This document shows, piece by piece, positions 1 to 6,646 of a DNA stretch of 7,763 nucleotides. The position numbers and the translations under genes are program-made. The notes under the pieces are model-generated. The model was not told where the DNA came from. It made no database searches and saw only the letters and a program-made list of their open reading frames with translations. This stretch comes from Bryobacterales bacterium (GTDB lineage: Bacteria > Acidobacteriota > Terriglobia > Bryobacterales > Bryobacteraceae). Location of the stretch: NCBI GenBank assembly GCA_003142355.1, contig PLMF01000266.1:20426-28188 (forward strand), read 5' to 3'. The stretch's first letter is position 1. Every line of letters starts with the position of its first letter.

Positions 1-686
1 TTTTCGTGTCCGAACAGCTCGCTTTCGAGCAGCGTCTCGGTGAGCGCTCCACAGTGGATGGTGACCATGGGCATGTAGCGCCGCGGACCGGCGGCGTGGA
101 TGGCGCGGGCCACCACTTCCTTGCCGGTGCCGCTTTCGCCGGTGATGAGCACGGTGGCTTCGGTGGGGGCGACCATCTCGATGAGCTCCGTTACCTTCTT
201 CATGGCCGCGCTTTTGCCGATCAGTTCCGTGCTCGGGAAAACCTCCTGGAGGTTCTCGCGCAGGCGCACCACTTCGCGGCGGGCGCGCTTGTGCTCCAGG
301 GCGTTGGCCACCAGGTGGGAGAGTTCGTCCGGGTCCACCGGCTTGGTAATGTAGTCGTACGCCCCGTGCTTGAGGGCCTGCACGGCGGTCTCGACCGAGG
401 CGTAGCCGGTCATGATGATGACGGTCAGCTCCGGATCGGCCTCGTGCAGGCGGCTCTGGAGCTCCATGCCATCCATGCCGGGCATTTTGATATCGATCAG
501 GGCTATATCGAACTCCATCTGCTGGATGAGCTCGAGGGCTTCGCGCGCGCCTCCGGTGGGCCGGGCGGTATAGCCTTCGCTGGCGAACCACTTACCGAGC
601 GAATCGCGCACCACCAGTTCGTCATCGACGATCAGGATCTTGCCCCTGGTCTTTGTTGCCGTCGGTTCATCTACCGCAGTTGCCAT
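1..686 (-). CDS. Sigma-54-dependent NtrC-family response regulator (C-terminal part beyond window edge)
   Basis: This is the first 228 residues of a two-component response regulator. In this family phosphorylation lets a AAA+ ATPase remodel sigma-54 RNA polymerase. The receiver domain spans about residues 15-130, with the acidic pair D21/D22, phospho-acceptor D65 in [12 protein letters not shown]93 in IIMTGYAS and K115 in ITKPVD. A linker leads to the AAA+ domain from about residue 153 (LIGKSAAM), with Walker A GESGTGKE at 183-190. The window cuts the gene in ESELFGHE, just before where the sigma-54-contacting GAFTGA loop is expected, so that loop, Walker B and the DNA-binding HTH are not visible. 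The ATG at 686 is preceded by GGGGAGGAACC, a strong Shine-Dalgarno. The gene starts 44 nt after the stop of the histidine kinase, its likely partner. The family is certain; the target genes are inferred. Confidence 0.95.
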   Translation of the reverse strand, partial: MATAVDEPTATKTRGKILIVDDELVVRDSLGKWFASEGYTARPTGGAREALELIQQMEFDIALIDIKMPGMDGMELQSRLHEADPELTVIIMTGYASVETAVQALKHGAYDYITKPVDPDELSHLVANALEHKRARREVVRLRENLQEVFPSTELIGKSAAMKKVTELIEMVAPTEATVLITGESGTGKEVVARAIHAAGPRRYMPMVTIHCGALTETLLESELFGHE

Positions 687-730
687 TGGTTCCTCCCCGT
701 GAAACCCGGTCGGTTTGTCTGGTTCTACCA

Positions 731-2362
731 CTATCTCATCCCTGCCGAAGCTGGAAAAGCCGGTTGGCAGGCGGAACCGCCTGCCCCACCGGCTGCCGTC
801 GCCGGCAGCGTCACCGTGAACTCCGCGCCCTCGCCCGGCGTGGAATGGACCGCGATCTCGCCCGCGTGCTGCTCCACGATACTATGCGCCACAGCCAGCC
901 CCAGTCCCGTCCGGTTCTGGTCCTCTTTGGTGGTGAAAAACGGATCGAAGATGCGCGGCATCGCGTCGGCGGGGATGCCGCCTCCCGTGTCCTTGACCCG
1001 CAGCGAGCAGTGCTCCGCGCCGGGTTCGAGCTGGGTGGCCACTTCCAGCACGCCCCCTTTGGGCATGGCTTCCGCTGCGTTGACCATGAGCACCAGGAAC
1101 ACCTGCTGGATCTGGTTGGCGTCGCACTGGACCGGCGGAAGGCCGGGCGTGAGGCTCTCTTTCAGCTCGATGCTTTGCAGATCCAGTTTGTGCTTCACCA
1201 GCGAGATGGCGCGCTCGACGATGGTGTTGAGATCGTTGGGCTCGCGATTGCTGGGCGCCTGGCGTGAAAAGGTGAGCAGGTTCTTCACCAGGTCGCCGCA
1301 GCGCTTGCTCTCGCGCTCGATGGTCCGGAGCTGATCGGCCATCTCGTCGCGCTCCGGGAACTCGTGCTTCAGCAGCCCGCGCAGCACCAGGTGGGCGTAC
1401 GTCAAGATGCCGAACAGCGGATTGTTGATTTCGTGCGCCACGGTGGCGGCCAGCTTGCCGATGGAGGCCATCTTTTCGGATCGCAACAGCGTCTTATGCA
1501 CGCGCTCGAGCTCGGCCGTCTTGCGGCGCACCTCTTCTTCGATTTTGGCCTGAACGCCCGCCACCTCGACGGTCATACGGTTGAACGAGCGCGCCAGATC
1601 GCCCAGCTCATCGTCCGATCCCGCGGGCAGCCGATAATCGAGGTCTCCGCCGGCCACGCGATGGGTGCCGTCGATCAGCTCCTTGACGGGCCGGTACACC
1701 ACCACCCAGATGAACGCCACCGCCGCCAGCGAACCGAAGAGCACGGCGCCCACCAGGAACCAGGCCAGGGTGGCCTGGTGCCGGGCGATCTGGGCGTCCA
1801 CGGCGGCCAGCGATAGATCGGCGTCGATGACACCCAGCACGAGCTGGCCCGCGGGGTGGACGTGGCAGGCGGCGTCGGAGCAGGCGGGCGAGTTGTCGAT
1901 GGGGCGAATCACGGCCAGCAGGTGAGTGCCCTGCTGATCCCAGAACATACGGGCGCGGTCGGGGCGGTTCAGCTTGGTAAGCGGCGCCGATTGCGCATGG
2001 CACCCGTAGCAGGCCTCGGCGCTCTTGTTGACCACGGTATCGACTTCGCGCGCGTCGGTGGAGAGGGTGATGCGCCCATCCTTATTGAAGATGCGGATGC
2101 GCTGGATGCCGGGCTGGCTGCCCAGCTCGCGGATAATGTTGTAGAGCGCCTCGCGGTCGTTGTGCAGCATTTCGTAACGCGTGCTGCGCAGGATCACGTC
2201 GGTGATGCGGTCGGCGGACTGCTCGACGAAATCCTGCGAGTGAACCCGCTCCGCGCGCAGGTTGATGAAGCCGAACAAGGCAAAGAAGGCCGCCGTGCTC
2301 GCGGTGACCGAGATCGCGAGTTTGGCGGCCAATCCCAGCCGGATTGTGTTGCCGAGGCTCAT
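731..2362 (-). CDS. Membrane sensor histidine kinase with periplasmic c-type-haem motifs and HAMP domain
   Basis: A 543-aa inner-membrane kinase, probably the partner of the adjacent NtrC-type regulator. TM1 is at about residues 11-34. A periplasmic sensor (about 35-198) follows and contains CYGCH (C118, C121, H122) and CSDAACH (C161, C166, H167). TM2 is at about 199-223, then a HAMP domain (about 220-275) and a short coiled coil (about 270-298). The HisKA domain has phospho-acceptor H310 in VAHEINNPL. The ATPase domain shows the N box (N428 in VNAAEAM), DTGGGI (458-463), FDPFFTTK (472-479) and GLGLAV (486-491). CxxCH is the classical covalent haem c site; CxxxxCH is a rarer variant known from multihaem cytochromes. 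Haem-based redox or gas sensing is therefore inferred, not shown. The start overlaps the stop of the HybB-like gene (ATGA), suggesting translational coupling. The last 20 residues are a low-complexity tail outside the kinase fold. Confidence 0.93.
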   Translation of the reverse strand: MSLGNTIRLGLAAKLAISVTASTAAFFALFGFINLRAERVHSQDFVEQSADRITDVILRSTRYEMLHNDREALYNIIRELGSQPGIQRIRIFNKDGRITLSTDAREVDTVVNKSAEACYGCHAQSAPLTKLNRPDRARMFWDQQGTHLLAVIRPIDNSPACSDAACHVHPAGQLVLGVIDADLSLAAVDAQIARHQATLAWFLVGAVLFGSLAAVAFIWVVVYRPVKELIDGTHRVAGGDLDYRLPAGSDDELGDLARSFNRMTVEVAGVQAKIEEEVRRKTAELERVHKTLLRSEKMASIGKLAATVAHEINNPLFGILTYAHLVLRGLLKHEFPERDEMADQLRTIERESKRCGDLVKNLLTFSRQAPSNREPNDLNTIVERAISLVKHKLDLQSIELKESLTPGLPPVQCDANQIQQVFLVLMVNAAEAMPKGGVLEVATQLEPGAEHCSLRVKDTGGGIPADAMPRIFDPFFTTKEDQNRTGLGLAVAHSIVEQHAGEIAVHSTPGEGAEFTVTLPATAAGGAGGSACQPAFPASAGMR

Positions 2363-3540
2363 CCCACCGCGACTGAATCCGCCTCCGTTTCTTCCATTTT
2401 CTCCGACGCATGCTCCTGCGGGCCCAGGGGGCGCCCCGCCTCGAAAATGGGGAAGTACTCGGCGATCACGCGGAAAATCGCAAAGCCGGCGCCGACAATG
2501 GAAAGCGTCACGGCCACCTCAGTCCACTTGGGAATGTAATGCGCGCCCGAGCCGGCTTCCATGCCGGTGACGGCCACGTTCAAGCGGTTGGCGATGAACC
2601 CGAACAGGACCATCACCACGCAGGCGTACAGCGCGCCCGGACTCATGCGGACTTTCCGCTGATAGAGGAGCAGGGTGGGCACCGCCATCAGGGCAATCTC
2701 GAGCGCGAACAGCCACGTCTCCGTGCGGTTCCGCAAGAGCAGCCCGAAGACGTCCCGGTGGGCCATATCGAGGAAGCGGAGCCACAGGTAGGCGCTCATG
2801 AGCACCGCCAGCACGCGCGCCATGCTGGCCAGCAGCGACAGCTCCAGCGCGCGGCCGAAGGCGCGGCTGCTATGCCACGATTCGAAGATGGTCATGGAAA
2901 GCCCCACCGCGATGGCGGAGATATAGAACAACAGCGGCAGCAGCGGGCTGTACCAGAGCGGATACAGTTTCTCCGGCACGATGAGGTAGAGCGAGCCGAG
3001 CGAGCTTTGGTGCAGCGTGGAGAGCAGCACGCCGGCAATCATGAGGGGCACGGAAATGTTGTGAATCCATCCCAGCGGCTTGTGCCAGCCGAATTTTTCG
3101 AACACCACCGGAATGAACTCCAGGAACAGCACCGTGGTGTAGAGCGTGACGCACCAGGCCACCTCGAACATCACCGAGTGCGGGTTCCACATGATCAGCG
3201 GGTGCCAGATGCGGTCGGGGCGGCCGAGGTCGTAGAGCAGGGCCACCACCACCAGGCTGTAGCCCAGAAACGCCGTCAGAATCGCGGGGCGCAAAATGGG
3301 CTTGTAGCGTTCGATATTAAAGATGTGGACAATGGCCACCAGCGTAAAACCGCCGGCCGCCAGGCCCACGCCGCACAGGACGTCGAAGCCGATCCAGAGT
3401 CCCCAAGGGAACTTGTCGTTCAGATTAGTCGCGCCGCCCAGGCCGTACATGATGCGGAGGTAAGTGGCGTACAGGCCGCTCAACAGGACGACCGCGAAAA
3501 TAGCGCGCCAAACCGTGATCTTCGGGAGCTTGAGCTTCAT
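2359..3540 (-). CDS. HybB/NrfD-family polytopic membrane protein (quinone-interacting redox subunit)
   Basis: A 393-aa protein with about ten hydrophobic segments (roughly 11-31, 47-76, 84-104, 123-145, 162-184, 198-219, 236-257, 276-294, 303-322, 341-363), nearly the same length as E. coli HybB. It shares family signatures with HybB, including FPWGLWIGFD (45-54), LRPAILTAFLGYS (83-95), NSVLFE-like HSVMFE (121-126) and HQSSLGSLYL (177-186). HybB/NrfD proteins carry no haem themselves and exchange electrons between a ferredoxin-type partner and menaquinone in the membrane. The ATG at 3540 was chosen because it follows GGAGGG at a suitable distance and overlaps the ferredoxin stop by ATGA; the reading frame stays open further upstream, but that stretch lies under the ferredoxin gene and is not family-like. 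The C-terminal tail (about 370-393) is acidic and hydrophilic. Which catalytic unit it serves is not visible here. Confidence 0.92.
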   Translation of the reverse strand: MKLKLPKITVWRAIFAVVLLSGLYATYLRIMYGLGGATNLNDKFPWGLWIGFDVLCGVGLAAGGFTLVAIVHIFNIERYKPILRPAILTAFLGYSLVVVALLYDLGRPDRIWHPLIMWNPHSVMFEVAWCVTLYTTVLFLEFIPVVFEKFGWHKPLGWIHNISVPLMIAGVLLSTLHQSSLGSLYLIVPEKLYPLWYSPLLPLLFYISAIAVGLSMTIFESWHSSRAFGRALELSLLASMARVLAVLMSAYLWLRFLDMAHRDVFGLLLRNRTETWLFALEIALMAVPTLLLYQRKVRMSPGALYACVVMVLFGFIANRLNVAVTGMEAGSGAHYIPKWTEVAVTLSIVGAGFAIFRVIAEYFPIFEAGRPLGPQEHASEKMEETEADSVAVG

Positions 3541-4283
3541 TTCCGCCGGCCCTCCTTCTTGGCGACTTCGCCGCGGCGGTTGGTGATCCACCAGATGCCG
3601 CCCAGCAGGACCGAACCGGTGGAGACGATGTCGGGCGTCAGGCCGAGCACGCGCCACGTAAGATCGGGCAGGGCTTCCTGCGGCACGTTGGTGCGCAGGC
3701 CGATCTCGCCGAAGGGGACCGCCGATAGGAAGAGCACCGAAGTGCCGCCCACCTCTTTCACGCCGTAGATCTTCCCGTAATACTGGCCCGGCTTTTCCGC
3801 GATGCGCTGCCGCGCTTCGGCCAGCAGTTGATCGTGGTCGCCATTTTTGGTCGCGCCGGTCGGGCAGACCTCGGCGCAAGCCGTCTGCTTGCCCTGGCTC
3901 TGCCGCTCATAGCACATGTCGCACTTCCGCATCTTGGGCAGGCGCTGGTTCCATTCGTAGGTTGGCACCTGGAACGGACACGCCTGCAGGCAATAGCGGC
4001 AGCCCATGCACTTCTCTGCGTCATACACCACCGGACCCAGCGCAGTCTTCTGCAAGGCTCCCACTGGACAGACCGAGACGCACGTAGGTTCGGCGCAGTG
4101 CATGCACAGCCGACGGCTGTATCGCTCGCCGTGCGTTTCGACGGCGGTCAGCTTGTGGGCTGAGATGCTTTCCTCGGCGGCGATTTTGTCGTCGTATGGA
4201 AGCCCCCAGCGTTCGGCACAACCGCCTTCGCATGCCTTGCACCCGATGCAGAGGGTGCTGTCGTATAGAATCGCTCTCGACAT
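3537..4283 (-). CDS. HybA-like ferredoxin subunit with four [4Fe-4S] cysteine sets and C-terminal TM
   Basis: A 248-aa iron-sulfur electron carrier of the HybA/DsrO/NrfC type. Sixteen cysteines form four sets: C12/15/18/22, C60/63/68/72, C92/95/98/102 and C121/124/136/140, enough for four [4Fe-4S] clusters. A C-terminal region includes VGGTSVLFLSAVPF (178-191) and a membrane segment at about 217-234, followed by a basic tail. It would pass electrons to or from the HybB-like protein, whose start overlaps its stop by ATGA. Unlike periplasmic HybA, there is no signal peptide: the ATG at 4283 is followed almost at once by the first cluster motif, and an in-frame TAA at 4305-4307 rules out a longer N-terminus. 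The clusters are therefore predicted to be cytoplasmic. GAGGG lies 7 nt before the ATG. The gene starts 67 nt after the end of the GcvH-like gene. Confidence 0.93.
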   Translation of the reverse strand: MSRAILYDSTLCIGCKACEGGCAERWGLPYDDKIAAEESISAHKLTAVETHGERYSRRLCMHCAEPTCVSVCPVGALQKTALGPVVYDAEKCMGCRYCLQACPFQVPTYEWNQRLPKMRKCDMCYERQSQGKQTACAEVCPTGATKNGDHDQLLAEARQRIAEKPGQYYGKIYGVKEVGGTSVLFLSAVPFGEIGLRTNVPQEALPDLTWRVLGLTPDIVSTGSVLLGGIWWITNRRGEVAKKEGRRK

Positions 4284-4350
4284 AAATAGACCCTCTACTC
4301 CGTTTTAGCAGATTTCGAAGGCAAATGTGTAGTAAATCTTTACAATGTCT

Positions 4351-5022
4351 TTATGTAGTGAGGAAGAACTCGCCGGTTACTGCCTTCCAATTGGCGTCGG
4401 GCAGGGCGGCGAGGAGGTCGTCCGCCGGGCGTCCGCCATCGGCCGCAACCGCACCGGCCAGGGCCGGCTGCCGGGCGTAAAGGCGCTCGACGGCTTCCCG
4501 CATCCACTCCCGAACCAGGCTTTTGGGGACCAGATTGCGCCCCGTGCTCTCCTCATCCGGCACATGGACCGTGACCAGCCAGCCCTTGCCATAGGGATCC
4601 TGGCGCAGCGTGGCCGGATTGTCGACCACTTCCGCATTGATCTCCATGACTTCACCTTCAGTCGGTGAAACCATCTCGGTCTTTTCTCCACCACGGTAGA
4701 AAGAGAGGACTTTCTGCCCTTGCCGGATCCACTGGCCGGGTTTGGGAAGCTCGACTTTCTCCACCTTGCCCACCAGGGCCGCGGCAAACTCGTCGGCCCC
4801 CATGCGGACCACGTTCTTGCGCTCTCTCACCAGCCAGGTGTGGCCGGAGTGATAAGAAACCGTAGCCGGGACCAGGAAACCATCCACATAGTCTCCACCA
4901 AGCATGGCCGGGACTGCTTTGGGCGCCAGGGCCGGCGCGGTGGCGACCGCCTTGCGGCGATTGAGCGCGTAATCCAACACGATGAAAACGAGGAATGTTG
5001 CGAGAACCAGAATGACTGTCAT
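4351..5022 (-). CDS. Membrane-anchored GcvH-like (lipoyl-domain fold) protein lacking the lipoyl lysine
   Basis: A 223-aa protein with an N-terminal membrane anchor (about residues 2-20, then NRRK, so the body probably stays in the cytoplasm). Its central domain resembles glycine-cleavage H protein: SYHSGHTWLVRE (56-67), a VGKVEKVELPKPGQ strand-turn (84-97), SPTEGEVMEIN (119-129) and DPYGKGWLVTVHVPD (142-156). In GcvH the lipoyl lysine sits in ESVKAAS; aligned by eye, G112 takes that place here and the nearest lysine, K114, is two residues later. It is probably not lipoylated in the usual way. The C-terminal part (about 165-223) matches no domain I recognise. The ATG at 5022 was chosen because the hydrophobic anchor starts there and AAAGGACGGAAAG precedes it; an in-frame ATG at 5088 would add 22 polar residues. 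First gene of the redox operon, so a structural or adaptor role is plausible but inferred. Confidence 0.82.
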   Translation of the reverse strand: MTVILVLATFLVFIVLDYALNRRKAVATAPALAPKAVPAMLGGDYVDGFLVPATVSYHSGHTWLVRERKNVVRMGADEFAAALVGKVEKVELPKPGQWIRQGQKVLSFYRGGEKTEMVSPTEGEVMEINAEVVDNPATLRQDPYGKGWLVTVHVPDEESTGRNLVPKSLVREWMREAVERLYARQPALAGAVAADGGRPADDLLAALPDANWKAVTGEFFLTT

Positions 5023-5280
5023 GAGCTTTCCGTCCTTTCTACCTTCTCTAAAGGCACGGCAAGGGCCAAATGGCGGTGTTTTTTGCACCTATATCTGTTG
5101 TGGTTTCATGCAAGTAGCACGGTGTTGTTTTTGATCACTGGGCTCCATGTTGCAATACTCAACGGCTCTATGTAGATGATCGCCATGATTTGCCGTGAAA
5201 TCAAGGCGTTGGAGGCGATGATGCGAAACACGACGTACATGTCGGAAAATCCAACGAATTGAGCGGACGGGGCACGACTT
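5023..5280. other. Intergenic region between the redox operon and the RAYT cassette
   Basis: No gene is supported here. The part from about 5085 to 5270 is richer in A and T than its surroundings and is the natural place for upstream activator sites of the redox operon. The only dyad I noticed is weak: GTTG and CAAC arms at 5149-5152 and 5160-5163, flanked by a GGCTC direct repeat (5141-5145 and 5164-5168). Reading frames across it are short and have no family features. Confidence 0.5.
5053..5068 (-). promoter_or_regulatory. Candidate sigma-54 (-24/-12) promoter of the redox operon
   Basis: On the minus strand TGGCCCTTGCCGTGCC fits the sigma-54 pattern: GG and GC are separated by exactly 10 nt, TGGC is intact at -24 and TGC at -12. 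Deviations are C for A in TGGCA, GTGC for TTGC, and C where A or T is usual after GC. It would start transcription near 5042, about 20 nt before the ATG at 5022, leaving room for the ribosome site. The NtrC-type regulator encoded at the end of the operon makes this promoter class plausible. I saw no convincing sigma-70 pair at normal spacing between this site and 5130. Confidence 0.42.
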
Positions 5281-5342
5281 GATTGTCGGACGTGGCGCAG
5301 CCACTCGTGGCTGCCGCGCCGAGATTCGTCTCGGCGCTCCGC
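5281..5342 (-). repeat. Left arm of 62-bp perfect inverted repeat (REP/BIME-like)
   Basis: This arm is the exact reverse complement of 5921-5982. It contains two hairpins: an 8-bp stem with a TC loop (5297-5304 with 5307-5314) and a 9-bp stem with a TTCG loop (5316-5324 with 5329-5337). On the minus strand the second hairpin is preceded by GGAG (5340-5337), comparable to the conserved tetranucleotide at the foot of REP elements. It ends 39 nt before the transposase start codon. Confidence 0.88.
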
Positions 5343-5381
5343 AACGCTGAGAATTCCCCCTACCCACAACCACTAATCCAC

Positions 5382-6005
5382 ATGCGAGAGTTCCGCCGCC
5401 GCCTTCCTCACCACCATCCGGAAGGAAAGTGGCTTTTCGTGACGTGGCATCTTCACGGCAGGCTCCCACAGGCCCTGTATCCTCCTCCCGGCAAGCTCTC
5501 GTCGGGATCGGCTTTCGTCTGGTTGGATCGGTATCTCGATCGAACACGCTGTGGGCCCATGTACTTGGCTCAGGAGCCGATCGCGCGCCTACTGGTCGCA
5601 TCGCTGCGGCGTGGCGTGCTGCTGGGTCGTTATGAGCTGGGCGCTTATGCGATCATGGCCAACCACGTTCACGCGTTGCTATTGCCGAAGGTCTCCCCAT
5701 CGCGCCTGCTGCAATCCGTGAAGGGGGCCACGGCGCGGCAGGCGAATCTGATCTTGGGCCGCACGGGAGAGACGTTCTGGCAAGCAAAGTCCTACGACCA
5801 CTGGGTGAGAGATGAGAGTGAATGGCGCCGGATTGCCGCGTATATCGAAAACAACCCGGTCAAAGCAGGGTTGGTGCCACGAGCAGAAGATTACCGATGG
5901 TCGAGCGCAGCAAAACTGGAGCGGAGCGCCGAGACGAATCTCGGCGCGGCAGCCACGAGTGGCTGCGCCACGTCCGACAATCGGGAGCCTTGCGGGTTAT
6001 TTTAA
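5382..6005 (+). CDS. REP-associated tyrosine transposase (RAYT, IS200-like Y1 HUH family)
   Basis: A 207-aa single-strand transposase of the TnpA-REP group, which binds and nicks REP hairpins. The N-terminus (RRRLPHHHPEGKWLFVTWHL, 5-24) is typical of the family. The metal-binding HUH motif is H95-V-H97 in MANHVHALLLP. The probable catalytic tyrosine is Y138 in KSYDHWVRD, followed by YIENNPVKAGLV (154-165) and YRWSSA (171-176), the usual end of the conserved domain. Residues 181-200 are encoded by the right arm of the flanking inverted repeat, and the TAA comes 21 nt after that arm. The ATG at 5382 was chosen because the family N-terminus begins there; upstream frame-open sequence lies in the left repeat. 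No clear Shine-Dalgarno precedes it, so expression may be weak. All key residues are present, so it could be active. Confidence 0.93.
   Translation: MREFRRRLPHHHPEGKWLFVTWHLHGRLPQALYPPPGKLSSGSAFVWLDRYLDRTRCGPMYLAQEPIARLLVASLRRGVLLGRYELGAYAIMANHVHALLLPKVSPSRLLQSVKGATARQANLILGRTGETFWQAKSYDHWVRDESEWRRIAAYIENNPVKAGLVPRAEDYRWSSAAKLERSAETNLGAAATSGCATSDNREPCGLF
5921..5982 (+). repeat. Right arm of 62-bp perfect inverted repeat (REP/BIME-like), inside the RAYT 3' end
   Basis: Exact reverse complement of 5281-5342 with no mismatch over 62 bp; matching stops at 5920 and 5983. Reading on the plus strand, GGAG (5923-5926) stands at the foot of a stem with CGAA loop (5926-5947), followed by a second hairpin at 5949-5966. 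The arm is read in frame as residues 181-200 of the transposase. The unit from arm to arm is 702 bp. No target-site duplication is visible at its outer edges, as expected for this family. Confidence 0.88.
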
Positions 6006-6211
6006 CGCCTATGCCTTGGTCCTGGGGCCCCCTCTGGGGACGGTCCCCCTGGACCCGCTGTTGGCTCACGCAGAGCAACCGTCTCCGGTTGCGCGGAGGC
6101 CGAAGGGACTGCCGGGGAGATCCATGAGCGGAGTTGATCGGAAGGGCAAGAGGCGCGGGGCTGGGGCACTAATTCTGTGACAGCTCTGCAAAAATCGGGC
6201 AGACTGGAGAA
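6006..6211. other. GC-rich spacer with small hairpins between RAYT and the DUF6526-like gene
   Basis: A 206-bp stretch with no supported gene. It contains GGGGCCCC (6024-6031), a 13-nt palindrome GGGGACGGTCCCC (6036-6048), and a 7-bp stem with a TCTC loop (6075-6092). None is followed by a T-run, so they are not clear intrinsic terminators. The last 50 nt are less GC-rich and should hold the promoter of the next gene, but no confident -35/-10 pair stands out. Confidence 0.5.
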
Positions 6212-6646
6212 ATGGAAACTCAGAATTACGCTAACCATAGACAGACCGTCCCCGTGTTCCACTTCGTTCTGTTCCCCTTGCTGGTGCTCACGCTCATCGG
6301 CTCTTGTGTGAACCTGTACGATTCCTGGGGCGACCATGCCCGCCTCTATAGCGCCTCGCTGATCGTGGTGCTTACCTTTTGCGTGCTGATCCTGATGTTC
6401 TTGTGCCGAATCTTCGCCCTGAAGGCCCAGGACCGGGCCATTCGCGGGGAGGAGAACTTGCGGCATTTCGCCTTGACTGGAAAACTGCTCGATCCGAGGC
6501 TGACCATCAGGCAGATTATTGCGCTGCGGTTCGCACCGGATGACGAGTTTGTCGCACTGGCCAGGCAGGCGGCGGAAAAGAACCTGGCGGCGGACGCCAT
6601 CAAGAAGGCGGTCAAGAAGTGGAAGGCCGATACCTATAGAGTCTGA
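6212..6646 (+). CDS. Small two-TM membrane protein, DUF6526-like
   Basis: A 144-aa protein. The N-terminus METQNYANHRQTVPVFHFVL resembles the DUF6526 family as I recall it, whose members begin with an xQNYxNH-type segment before the first helix. Membrane segments lie at about residues 15-34 and 47-69. A soluble, charged C-terminal part (about 70-144) follows, rich in basic and helical residues (for example DRAIRGEENLRHFALTGKLL and AIKKAVKKWKAD). The function is unknown. GGAG lies only 2 nt before the ATG, closer than usual, so translation may be modest. Its 3' end overlaps the 3' end of the opposing lgt gene by 35 nt. It is not part of the lipoprotein pathway as far as the sequence shows. Confidence 0.8.
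   Translation: METQNYANHRQTVPVFHFVLFPLLVLTLIGSCVNLYDSWGDHARLYSASLIVVLTFCVLILMFLCRIFALKAQDRAIRGEENLRHFALTGKLLDPRLTIRQIIALRFAPDDEFVALARQAAEKNLAADAIKKAVKKWKADTYRV

Noticed and set aside
6..1334. Long plus-strand open frame (442 codons) over the regulator and kinase genes
   Set aside because: It is antisense to two clearly conserved genes, and its translation is low-complexity, His/Gly/Arg-rich sequence without domains, typical of the opposite strand in GC-rich DNA.
2410..3768. Long plus-strand open frame (452 codons) over the HybB-like and ferredoxin genes
   Set aside because: Antisense shadow: rich in His, Gln, Glu and Arg, no recognisable motif, and it crosses two well-supported genes.
3541..3879. 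Upstream extension of the HybB-like reading frame
   Set aside because: The extension lies wholly under the ferredoxin gene and is Arg-rich with no family similarity; the ATG at 3540 has a good ribosome site and gives the standard HybB length.
4332..4343. GTAAATCTTTAC palindrome in the gap between the GcvH-like and ferredoxin genes
   Set aside because: The 5-bp arms are AT-rich and short, expected by chance in this AT-rich gap, and there is no second copy nearby.
5089..5601. Minus-strand open frame (170 codons) upstream of the redox operon
   Set aside because: It runs antisense through the transposase and through the left repeat, and has no recognisable domain.
5281..5982. Paired hairpin repeats as a CRISPR array or an IS with terminal inverted repeats and DDE transposase
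   Set aside because: There are only two arms, in inverted orientation, around a single-strand HUH transposase; no regular spacers, DDE motif or target duplication are present.
6036..6048. GGGGACGGTCCCC as an intrinsic terminator for the transposase gene
   Set aside because: The stem is only 6 bp with a single-base centre, too tight to form as drawn, and no T-run follows.
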